A DNA stretch of 64,000 nt, taken from Acetobacter orleanensis (lineage in GTDB: Bacteria > Pseudomonadota > Alphaproteobacteria > Acetobacterales > Acetobacteraceae). The stretch lies in NCBI RefSeq assembly GCF_001581005.1, contig NZ_LHZV01000067.1, forward strand, positions 186,001 to 250,000, written 5' to 3'. A program made the position numbers and the translations under genes. Positions 8,003-15,477 of this stretch are shown here, piece after piece (position 1 is the first letter of the stretch; the number at the start of each line of letters is the position of its first letter). The notes under the pieces were generated by a model. The model saw only the letters and a program-made list of their open reading frames with translations. It did no database searches and had not been told where the DNA came from.

Positions 8003-9427
8003 TTAGCCGGAAACGGCGGCTTTTGTTGTGGCAGGCACCAGCAGCTTCGCACCGCCGCCATTCCCCAGAACTTCAAACACGCCAAGCGCACGGCGGGTCC
8101 GGCCATCCGGCAGCAGCGTAAACGGACCATCCACCCCGGCAAACCCCTCCTGACGAGTGAGCGCACTCGTCGGGTAGCCCTTGGATGTCGCGTGGGCAAC
8201 CGTGGTTGCAACGGTCGCGGCATCATAGGACAGATCAGCCAGCGGGCGTGGCATATGGTGGTTACGTGCCATAAAGCGCGTGACAAAACTCTGGCGGGAA
8301 GACGGGTCCGGCGCGGCATACCACGCGCCTTTCAGCGCACCCAGCTTGGTTGCAAAAGCAGCCCACAGGCCCGGCCCCATAATCCGCACAGAGTCTGAAG
8401 ACACATGACTTTCGGCAAGCGCACCAATCACGTTTTTCAGGCCGAGGCCGGTATCCCCCAGCAGCAGCGCATCAAACGGCGGCGGGGACAGTTTCTGCGT
8501 CGCAGAGGTTTGGGTCGCGCCATCGGCGGAAACCGCAGCAGGCTTGTCAGACCCGTCCTTGAGGGCCGCCGCCAGATCGGAAGGCAGGTCTTTCTCCGGG
8601 GCAGTTCCAGTCCCGTCAGCGGTGGTCGCAGGTGTGCTGGCTGAAGCGGTTGCGTTGCCGCCCGGCTGCGCATCAGCCCGGCGCGTGTCGTAGGAAGACA
8701 ACTCCCGCATCATCTGCGTAATGCTGGCAGGCGATGAGGTATGATAAACAATGGCTGGTGTTGACAGGCCTTGATCACGGCAGGAAGCCAGCAAACCATT
8801 ACCCAGCGCATGGCCGAGGGGGTTATCCGGCAGGAACGCCGCAAAGCGCTGCCGCCCTTCCTTCCGCGCCGTGGCAACTAGTCGCTCAACCTGATCTTCC
8901 GGCGTGATACCCATCACCCACACACCATCGCGGGCCTGATTGACATCACTGGTAAAGGCCAGAACCGGCAGGCTGGCAGCCTGCGCGGCGGAGGCTGCGG
9001 CAGCCGTATCCACCGCCGTCAGCGGGCCGAGAATAATACCGTCGCCAGCTTGCGCCGCCGCCGTTGCGGCAGCGGAGGCACCGCCAGCGGCTGCGGTATC
9101 ATGCACATCCATTTGCAGGGCAGACGTCTGCCCCGGTGTGGAGGCCGTGCCGTTTTCCGCAAGGGCGAGTTGCGCCCCGGCCAGAAGTTCATGCCCGAGG
9201 GCCGCATTTGGCCCCGTCAGCGGGAGCAGAACGCCAATTTTATGGCTGGTGGCCGCCTTGGGCTCGGTGGGTGCAGGCAGTGTTCCCGTGCCGGACTGGT
9301 CCGCACATCCGGCCATTGCCAGACCGACTGCGCCTAAAACCACCATTCCGGTCTTGCGTCCTGCGCCATTTCCAGCCAGACCTCGCGTGGAGGCCTTTGA
9401 CAGGAAAGAATATGTGCGCGTCATCAT
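8003..9427 (-). CDS. LpoA-like penicillin-binding protein activator (periplasmic-binding fold lipoprotein)
   Basis: About 474 residues, with a lipoprotein-type signal ending LAMAGC and then a type-I periplasmic-binding-protein domain (starting KIGVLLPLTGPNAALGHELLAGAQLALAE; family Peripla_BP_6). The family covers amino-acid ABC receptors and the LpoA/YraM activator of penicillin-binding protein 1A. Two facts favour LpoA-like: it is a lipoprotein, and it is divergent from rsmI just as yraM is from yraL in E. coli. No ABC transporter subunits are adjacent. The ATG at 9427 has GGAGG nine bases upstream; a TTG at 9445 is the longer alternative. A low-complexity Ala/Thr/Gly insert (about residues 235-300) is unusual. 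Confidence 0.78.
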   Translation of the reverse strand: MMTRTYSFLSKASTRGLAGNGAGRKTGMVVLGAVGLAMAGCADQSGTGTLPAPTEPKAATSHKIGVLLPLTGPNAALGHELLAGAQLALAENGTASTPGQTSALQMDVHDTAAAGGASAAATAAAQAGDGIILGPLTAVDTAAAASAAQAASLPVLAFTSDVNQARDGVWVMGITPEDQVERLVATARKEGRQRFAAFLPDNPLGHALGNGLLASCRDQGLSTPAIVYHTSSPASITQMMRELSSYDTRRADAQPGGNATASASTPATTADGTGTAPEKDLPSDLAAALKDGSDKPAAVSADGATQTSATQKLSPPPFDALLLGDTGLGLKNVIGALAESHVSSDSVRIMGPGLWAAFATKLGALKGAWYAAPDPSSRQSFVTRFMARNHHMPRPLADLSYDAATVATTVAHATSKGYPTSALTRQEGFAGVDGPFTLLPDGRTRRALGVFEVLGNGGGAKLLVPATTKAAVSG

Positions 9428-10416
9428 CCAGATCGTCCTCCGCAAACAACCGGCCTGATGAAGCTAATGGCCGGACTGATCCTCTCCATAGCGAAGGAAA
9501 GGCGCCGCGTCATGCCTTCTCTTCCTCTGGCTCTTCCTCCGGCTCTTCCTCCAGCGGTGCCGCTGGCCTCACTCTTGTTGCCACACCCATAGGAAATCTG
9601 GGCGACTTCAGCCTTCGTGGCGCTGAAGCCCTCTCAGATGCGGACCTTATTCTGTGTGAAGACACCCGTATGACAGCCCGCCTGCTGTCTGACCGGAACA
9701 TCTCCACCCGCACCGAAGCCCTGCATGAACATAATGAACGCCAGCGCGTTCCCGCCCTGATCGAACGGATGCAGAATGGCACCCGCATGGCGCTGGTGTC
9801 CGACGCTGGTATGCCGCTGATGTCCGACCCCGGCTTCCGGCTGGTGCAGGCGGTGATTGAGGCGGATCTCCCGCTCACCGTCATTCCCGGCCCCAATGCC
9901 GCGCTGACGGCTCTGGTGCTTTCCGGCCTGCCGCCGCATCCTTTTATGTTTATCGGCTTCCCGCCGCCGCGTTCCGCCGCCCGCAAAGAAGCCTTCGCCC
10001 AACTCCGCGCAGCAGAACGGGCGGGCCTGAGCGCCACCCTGATCTGGCATGAAGCCCCACACCGTCTGGCCGAAACTCTGGCCGACATGACCGAGATTTT
10101 TGGAGAAAGCCGCGCCTGCGCCGTCGCGCGGGAACTGACAAAACGCTTTGAGGAAGTCAAACGCGGGCCAGTCGGCACCCTCGCGGCCTTCTACGCTGAA
10201 ACGCCACCGCGTGGCGAAATCACCCTACTCCTCGGCCCGGCTGAAGCCGAGGAAAGCAGCAAGGATGATCTGGACACCACCCTCCGCACCCTGCTCAGCA
10301 CACATTCTGTGAAAGATGCAGCAGCCCTCGCCGCCACTGCCATCGGCCTCCCCCGCCGCACGGTCTATGCGCGCGCACTGGAACTGGCCGCTGAGCAGAA
10401 GAAAAGCGCAGACTAA
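9412..10416 (+). CDS. rsmI: 16S rRNA (cytidine1402-2'-O)-methyltransferase RsmI, start uncertain
   Basis: The SAM-dependent (tetrapyrrole-methylase fold) enzyme that 2'-O-methylates C1402 of 16S rRNA. The conserved domain starts LTLVATPIGNLGD near 9568 and contains CEDTRMTARLL, VSDAGMPLMSDPG and VIPGPNAALTALVLSGLP. The start is a problem. The only in-frame ATG is at 9412, which overlaps the divergent LpoA-like gene by 16 bases and adds a ~52-residue Ser-rich tail. An ATG at 9512 with a strong AAGGAAAGG nine bases upstream is one frame off and stops within 27 codons, in a stretch of three 12-bp repeats. A one-base loss there is possible. The YraN gene often found next to rsmI is absent. Confidence 0.85.
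   Translation: MCASSSRSSSANNRPDEANGRTDPLHSEGKAPRHAFSSSGSSSGSSSSGAAGLTLVATPIGNLGDFSLRGAEALSDADLILCEDTRMTARLLSDRNISTRTEALHEHNERQRVPALIERMQNGTRMALVSDAGMPLMSDPGFRLVQAVIEADLPLTVIPGPNAALTALVLSGLPPHPFMFIGFPPPRSAARKEAFAQLRAAERAGLSATLIWHEAPHRLAETLADMTEIFGESRACAVARELTKRFEEVKRGPVGTLAAFYAETPPRGEITLLLGPAEAEESSKDDLDTTLRTLLSTHSVKDAAALAATAIGLPRRTVYARALELAAEQKKSAD
9519..9554 (+). repeat. Three 12-bp tandem repeats at the rsmI 5' end
   Basis: Units CTCTTCCTCTGG, CTCTTCCTCCGG and CTCTTCCTCCAG lie head to tail, encoding SSSG-like residues in the rsmI frame. They sit between the best ribosome-binding site and the conserved domain. Confidence 0.85.
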
Positions 10417-10490
10417 AGACTAACCGGAAAGTTCTCTGTAAATAAGGAGCTTTCCGAAATCTGCGGGCAGAACACACGCCATCCAGTCAC

Positions 10491-10526
10491 TTGCTCTTGC
10501 TCTTGCTCTTGCTCTTGCTCTTGCTC
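10491..10526 (+). repeat. (TTGCTC)6 hexanucleotide tandem repeat
   Basis: Six perfect copies of TTGCTC in the convergent spacer between rsmI and the flavoprotein gene, outside any coding region. Copy number of such arrays changes by slippage. Its place at the 3' ends of both genes makes promoter phase variation unlikely. Confidence 0.95.
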
Positions 10527-10547
10527 TTTAAGCCCGAACCGCTTTTT

Positions 10548-10607
10548 CAGTTTTCGTCAAACAGCTTATCAGAGCACGAAAAAGACGAAATCTGACTGGT
10601 TTTTTAT
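10548..10607 (+). terminator. Probable terminator between convergent rsmI and flavoprotein genes
   Basis: CAGTTTTCGTC (10548-10558) pairs with GACGAAATCTG (10584-10594) with one mismatch, followed shortly by six T. The loop is long (25 bases), so confidence is moderate. Confidence 0.5.
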
Positions 10608-10649
10608 TGAGAACACCAGAAGATCAAGACCGGCACGGCCTGACAGACA

Positions 10650-11876
10650 TCAGGCCGCAGCACTTTCCCCAAGCGCTTCCCCTGCGACGTACCCGCTCGC
10701 CCATGCCCAGTGGAAATTATAGCCACCGAGCCAGCCGGTTACGTCCACGGCTTCCCCAATCACATAGAGATTAGGGACAGTCTGCGCTTCCATGGTTTTG
10801 GATGACAGCTTGCGCGTATCAACCCCACCGCGCGTGACTTCCGCTTTGGCGAAACCTTCCGTGCCGGTGGGGTGCAAATCCAGCCGATGGATCCGCTCCC
10901 CCAGAGCACGGAGCGTGCGGTCCGACCATTCCACCACAGGGCGCTCTTCCGGTGCGCTCTGGCGCGCCAGTTCCTGCGCCAGACGATGCGGCAGCCAGCG
11001 GCTTAACGCTGCCGGGCCTTTCATCTGGCTTTTGGCTTTTTTCAGTGCGGCCAGATGCGCCGTCATGTCCTGCCCCGGCAGCAGATCAATTCGCACTGGC
11101 TGGTTCGCCTCCCAATAAGACGAAATCTGCAACAGCGCGGGGCCGGACAGCCCGCGATGCGTGAACAGCAACGCTTCATCAAAGCCCGTTTTCCCGCAGG
11201 ACGCCCGCACTGGCAGAGAAACCCCGGCCAGTGACTGCACCCAGCTTTCCTCAGGCTTGCCAAACACCAGCGGCACCAGAGCAGGCTCCGGAGAGATAAC
11301 TGACAGACCAAAATACCGCGCTATATTATAGCTGAAGCTGGTTGCGCCCAGCTTGGGAATAGACAGACCACCCGTGGCCAGCACGAGTGCCTTGCTGGTG
11401 AAAGTCCCGGCCGATGTCTGCACCCGGAAATCCTGCGGCTTTGTGACCTCTGTAATGCGCACATCCGTCAGAATGGTCACATGCGCGGCAGCACATTCCG
11501 CCAGCAGCATCTGCACAATATCCCGCGCGGAATTATCGCAGAACAACTGCCCCAGCTTTTTCTCATGCCAAGGAATTTTATGGGCCGCGAGTAATTCCAG
11601 AAACTGCGATGGTGTGTAACGGCTCAAGGCCGAGCGGGCGAAATGTCTATTTTGAGAAATAAAGCGTTCGGCGCGCATTTCTGTATTGGTAAAATTGCAG
11701 CGCCCACCACCAGAAATCAGGATTTTACGCCCAACTTCCGGCGCATGGTCCAGCACCACAACCCGCCGCCCACGTCGGGCCGCGGTAAAGGCTGCCATCA
11801 GTCCGGCAGCGCCAGCACCAATAATCAGCACATCGGGCGAGCGACGGGAGGCCTCGCCGCCAGTATGAAACGCCAC
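10650..11876 (-). CDS. FAD-dependent oxidoreductase, HI0933/YhiN-like flavoprotein
   Basis: A 408-residue flavoprotein. The dinucleotide-binding motif GAGAAGLMAA lies at about 21-30, followed by VGRKILISGGGRCNFTN, the signature of the HI0933/BaiN group. The C-terminal VIGEAVDVTGWLGGYNFHWA resembles the PP_4765-type subfamily, where the usual TGGYN becomes LGGYN. The physiological substrate is not known for most of this group. Its stop lies five bases before the GST stop position on the same strand, so the GST gene precedes it only in space: both are minus-strand, with this gene upstream and GST downstream. Confidence 0.88.
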   Translation of the reverse strand: MAFHTGGEASRRSPDVLIIGAGAAGLMAAFTAARRGRRVVVLDHAPEVGRKILISGGGRCNFTNTEMRAERFISQNRHFARSALSRYTPSQFLELLAAHKIPWHEKKLGQLFCDNSARDIVQMLLAECAAAHVTILTDVRITEVTKPQDFRVQTSAGTFTSKALVLATGGLSIPKLGATSFSYNIARYFGLSVISPEPALVPLVFGKPEESWVQSLAGVSLPVRASCGKTGFDEALLFTHRGLSGPALLQISSYWEANQPVRIDLLPGQDMTAHLAALKKAKSQMKGPAALSRWLPHRLAQELARQSAPEERPVVEWSDRTLRALGERIHRLDLHPTGTEGFAKAEVTRGGVDTRKLSSKTMEAQTVPNLYVIGEAVDVTGWLGGYNFHWAWASGYVAGEALGESAAA

Positions 11877-11881
11877 GCGCT

Positions 11882-12550
11882 TCAGAAATCCAGATTGGCG
11901 TAATAGTCCGGCGGCGTAATGCCGGAAACGCGATCCCCCAGCAGAGGCCGGAAACAGGGGCGGGATTTCATGCGGGCGTACCAGTCCCGCACCGCCGGCG
12001 CCTTGGACCAGTCAATATCGCCAATAAAATCGAGGCTGGAGAGGTGGGCCGCCGCCGTAAAATCCGCCAGAGACAGGAAATTGCCAGCCAGCCAGTTGCG
12101 ATTTTCCGCCAGAAAATTGATGTATTTCATATACGGCTTCATGGCCGCATAACCTTCGCGCAGCACAGTGCCATCCGGGTTGCCTCGGCCACTAATGCGC
12201 TTCATCACCCGCTCACCAATAAAGCGGCGGGAGACATCCCGCGCAAAGCTCTGATCAAACCACGCCACCAGACGGCGCACTTCCACGCGCTCTGCCAGTG
12301 TGCGGCCCAGCAGCGGCGTATCGGAATAGGCTTCTTCCAGATACTCGCAGATCACTGAGGAATCCGGCACAACCAGCCCGTTATCTTCCACCAGTACCGG
12401 CACTTCACCCGCCGGGTTCATGGCATGGAACTCCGGGCGTTCTTCCCACACCCGTTCCACAATGGCTTCAAACGGCAGACGTTTTTCACCCAGCACAAGC
12501 CGGATTTTCCGGCAGTAAGGGGAGAGGGGGAGATGATACAGGGTGCGCAT
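11882..12550 (-). CDS. Glutathione S-transferase family protein
   Basis: A 222-residue GST from the ATG at 12550 (RTLYHLPLSPYCRKIRLVLG opens the thioredoxin-like domain, with a Ser/Pro/Tyr/Cys active-site region). An ELEEAY-like segment, PVLVEDNGLVVPDSSVICEYLEE, binds the glutathione gamma-glutamyl part, and a helical C-terminal domain follows. A longer in-frame start at 12622 would add 24 residues with no family match. Its substrate is unknown. It lies on the minus strand at 11882-12550 and is followed five bases later by the flavoprotein reading on the same strand, so the two may be co-transcribed with GST first. Confidence 0.88.
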   Translation of the reverse strand: MRTLYHLPLSPYCRKIRLVLGEKRLPFEAIVERVWEERPEFHAMNPAGEVPVLVEDNGLVVPDSSVICEYLEEAYSDTPLLGRTLAERVEVRRLVAWFDQSFARDVSRRFIGERVMKRISGRGNPDGTVLREGYAAMKPYMKYINFLAENRNWLAGNFLSLADFTAAAHLSSLDFIGDIDWSKAPAVRDWYARMKSRPCFRPLLGDRVSGITPPDYYANLDF

Positions 12551-12738
12551 GCGAAAAGATTTATGACATTGTCTGCCAACGCGCCAGAGGGTAATCGGGC
12601 CTGCGCGCATCAAAATACGCACACAGCCCCTGCATTGCCTGCACAGATGCTCGACAGACCGCCCTTACAGCGTGTACCAGTGCTGATCTTTTGCTGATCT
12701 TTACCTGCCCGATCCTACGTTAGCGAGAACCTACGTCC

Positions 12739-13436
12739 TTGTCCGCCACGACATCTCCCCTGCCCCGCATCCGTATTTCCGGCCGCTCCTTTCTAGCCCT
12801 CACGCTTACGCCGGAAGCCCCTTTGGAAGACTGGCTGAGCGCGCTGGACCACCAGATTACCCGCTCCGCCGGGTTCTTTGCTGGCAAGCCCATCATTCTC
12901 GACCTCGGCATGCTGGATGCCGAAACAGAACATCTGGCGGGCCTGCTCTCTGCCCTAAAGGACCGTGGCATCCGCGTGATTGGCATTGAGGGCGGAGACC
13001 GCAACTGGCCTGCGCTGGCGGCGTGGGAGTGGCCGGAAAGTTTTGCAGGCGGCCGCGCTTCTGCGGAAATGGATATTCCGGAAGATGATGTGCCAGCCCC
13101 CCCGGCTCGCGCACGCTTATTCTTGAAACCCCTGTCCGCTCTGGCCAGCAGGTTGTCTGGCCGGATGGGGATGTCATCATTCTTGGGTCCGTGGCCTCCG
13201 GCGCGGAAGTCTCGGCTGGTGGGTCCATCCATATTTATGGCCCCCTGCGCGGGCGGGCCATTGCGGGTATTGGCGGCAATGCGGACGCCCGCATTTTCAC
13301 CCGTGCGCTGGAAGCGGAACTGGTGGCGATTGACGGTTTCTACGCAACAGCGGAAGAAATGGATGCCGAGCACACAAGTAAACCGGCTCAGGTTGCGCTT
13401 TCTGGGGAAACACTCACCTTTCTTCCTCTCGCGTAA
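12739..13436 (+). pseudogene. minC: Septum-site protein MinC, broken by a one-base frameshift
   Basis: Together the two frames encode a MinC of normal length (~232 residues). The N-terminal FtsZ-antagonist domain starts at a TTG at 12739 (PRIRISGRSFLALTL...). The C-terminal beta-helix domain that binds MinD is read in another frame ([20 protein letters not shown], then [18 protein letters not shown]) up to the stop at 13434-13436. The switch falls at a run of seven C at 13097-13103; one extra C would restore a continuous MinC. As written, ribosomes leave the MinC frame after residue ~122 and add ~130 unrelated residues, ending at 13503. It could be a real mutation, a slippage-switched gene or a sequencing error. 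minD and minE follow intact. Confidence 0.88.
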
Positions 13437-13576
13437 CTCTTTCGCGCAAAAGAATTCGTCTGAAACCAATATTCTGCGTTTCATTTTTGACGACAAATTG
13501 TAAGGTGCTTTCCATGCATGGCTGTCACGCTGATATGATGGCAAAGCAGCTTTAAGACCAAAGAGGAATAACACGG

Positions 13577-14392
13577 ATGTCAAAGGTTCTGGTCGTCACG
13601 TCCGGCAAGGGTGGCGTGGGCAAGACCACCACCACCGCAGCCTTAGGCGCAGCGCTGGCACAAAACGGCCAAAGCGTTGTGCTGGTTGATTTCGATGTCG
13701 GCCTGCGGAACCTTGATCTGGTAATGGGCGCGGAACGCCGCGTGGTGTTTGACCTGATCAACGTTATTCAGGGCGATGCCAATCTGGCGCAGGCGCTTAT
13801 CAAGGATAAGCGCGTCCCGTCCCTCTCCCTGCTGCCCGCCTCCCAGACGCGGGATAAGGACGCCCTGACATCTGAGGGTGTCGCCAAGGTGATTGAGGAA
13901 CTGCGCAAGAAGTTTGACTGGGTGATCTGTGATAGCCCAGCCGGAATTGAGCGCGGCGCACAGATGGCGATGTATCACGCGGATATGGCCGTGATTGTCA
14001 CCAACCCGGAAGTCTCTTCCGTGCGTGACAGTGACCGCATTATCGGCATGCTGGACAGCACGACGGAAAAAGCCAAAAAAGGTGAGAAGCTGGAAAAGCA
14101 CCTGCTCCTCACCCGGTATGACCCGCAGCGCGCCTCCCGTGGCGATATGCTGGGGACAGACGACGTGCTGGAAATCCTCTCCATTCCGCTTCTGGGTATT
14201 ATCCCTGAAAGCGGCGACGTGCTGCGGGCCTCAAACGTGGGAGCCCCGGTTACGATAGCTGAGCCTGAAAGTGCCGCCGCCCGCGCCTATATGGATGCTG
14301 CGCGCCGTCTAGCTGGCGAGAAGCTGGAAGTCACCATTCCCACGGAACGTAAAGGCCTGTTTGACTGGCTGTTTAAACGGAGAGTCTCATGA
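13577..14392 (+). CDS. minD: Septum-site-determining ATPase MinD
   Basis: A 271-residue ATPase. The deviant Walker A motif [10 protein letters not shown] is at 9-18 with both lysines (11 and 16), and the end [13 protein letters not shown] is the amphipathic membrane-targeting helix. MinD dimerises with ATP on the inner membrane, recruits MinC to block FtsZ rings at the poles, and is released by MinE. AGAGGAA is well placed before the ATG. The stop overlaps the minE start by four bases. Confidence 0.97.
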   Translation: MSKVLVVTSGKGGVGKTTTTAALGAALAQNGQSVVLVDFDVGLRNLDLVMGAERRVVFDLINVIQGDANLAQALIKDKRVPSLSLLPASQTRDKDALTSEGVAKVIEELRKKFDWVICDSPAGIERGAQMAMYHADMAVIVTNPEVSSVRDSDRIIGMLDSTTEKAKKGEKLEKHLLLTRYDPQRASRGDMLGTDDVLEILSIPLLGIIPESGDVLRASNVGAPVTIAEPESAAARAYMDAARRLAGEKLEVTIPTERKGLFDWLFKRRVS

Positions 14393-14700
14393 CCTTCCTC
14401 TCCAACATGTTCAAGCGCCGCTCCTCCGCGCCTGTCGCACGGGACCGCTTGCAAATCCTCCTAGCTCATGAACGGATTTCCGGCGGGGACGGCAAGGATG
14501 ACCTGCTGGCCCAACTACACCGGGAAATTATGGAGGTCATCAAACGGCACGTCGCTGTGGATCAGGACAAGGTCCAGATCAAGCTGGACCGTGGGGCTCA
14601 TTGCTCCACGTTGGAAATTGACGTGGAAGTACCCGGCCTGACGGACGTAGCACCGGGCGCAAAGCCCACCGTTGCCGCACCACAGGCTAAAAAAGCCTGA
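14389..14700 (+). CDS. minE: Cell-division topological specificity factor MinE
   Basis: A 103-residue MinE. The N-terminal anti-MinCD segment (residues ~1-35, including [12 protein letters not shown]) is followed by the topological specificity domain with [19 protein letters not shown] and LEIDVEVP. The C-terminal ~15 residues are an Ala/Pro/Lys-rich extension. It stimulates MinD ATPase and drives pole-to-pole oscillation. It is translationally coupled to minD (ATGA overlap). Confidence 0.97.
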   Translation: MTFLSNMFKRRSSAPVARDRLQILLAHERISGGDGKDDLLAQLHREIMEVIKRHVAVDQDKVQIKLDRGAHCSTLEIDVEVPGLTDVAPGAKPTVAAPQAKKA

Positions 14701-14725
14701 CGGGTCTGGTAAGATCGGCATAAAG

Positions 14726-14760
14726 AAACCCGGCCCGCTCTGGTAGCGGACCGGGTTTTT
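14726..14760. terminator. Bidirectional intrinsic terminator, minE / GntR gene
   Basis: CCCGGcCCGCT pairs with AGCGGaCCGGG, with A-rich and T-rich flanks, so it can end both the min operon and the convergent minus-strand regulator. Confidence 0.92.
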
Positions 14761-14784
14761 CTTTGCCCGGAAACCCAGAGCAGT

Positions 14785-15477
14785 TCAGGCTGGCAGAAGC
14801 GGCTCCAGCCATGTGCGGGCTTGCACAAAATCCTGCCTGATTGCTGCCACAGCGGCCTCCGCATCCTGCGCGCGAAAAGCCGCTAGCACCCGCATGTGCG
14901 GATGGTTTTCTTCCACAGGGTTGGCTGGCGGTAGACCATTGGTTCCAGCATAAAACGGACCAATCCGCGCCCATAGGCGCTGCATGATGCCAGCGGTAAT
15001 GCTCATGCTGGAAAAACCCGCAATCGCACTGTGAAACGCCGCATTTCCCACGGCGGAGCGATGCGGATCGCCCGCCAGATATCCCTCAACAAAAGACTGG
15101 TGGCAGGCTTCCAGTTCGGCAATCTGTTCTGGCGTGATCCGCGTTGCGACGTTCCGTGTCAGCCGCTCTTCCAGATCCGCACGCAGGGGGTGGACCTCCT
15201 GAAAAATCTCGCGCGAGAGTTCTGGGACGCGCGCCGTATTGCGCTCGTCCAGTTCAAGCGCCTGTTCCGATACAAGGCGCAGGAGCGCTTCCCGCACCGG
15301 CGTCGGGCTCAGCTTGAGAGACGCCGCCAGCGGGCGCAGCACCAGCCGCTCCCCGCCCTTATATTCACTAAAAATCAGTCGTTCTCTGATCTGCTGATAA
15401 GCGTAAGCGGCAAGAGCCCCTTTGGCTGCCCCCGGACGATCAGTATCCAGAGCGGGCGCATCATCATGCAACATCAT
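14785..15477 (-). CDS. GntR-family regulator, FadR/FCD subfamily
   Basis: A 230-residue regulator. The N-terminal winged helix (about 22-90, LRPLAASLKLSPTPVREALLRL) is followed by an all-helical FCD ligand domain (about 95-220; His residues such as FHSAIAG are typical metal/ligand positions). Such proteins respond to small organic acids. The start overlaps the end of the upstream ABC exporter by 14 bases, so the two are probably one transcript and the regulator may control the exporter. Confidence 0.9.
   Translation of the reverse strand: MMLHDDAPALDTDRPGAAKGALAAYAYQQIRERLIFSEYKGGERLVLRPLAASLKLSPTPVREALLRLVSEQALELDERNTARVPELSREIFQEVHPLRADLEERLTRNVATRITPEQIAELEACHQSFVEGYLAGDPHRSAVGNAAFHSAIAGFSSMSITAGIMQRLWARIGPFYAGTNGLPPANPVEENHPHMRVLAAFRAQDAEAAVAAIRQDFVQARTWLEPLLPA

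Noticed and set aside
12739-13503. Single 254-residue product at minC
   Set aside because: Only the first ~122 residues are MinC; the rest is out-of-frame translation past the C7 run.
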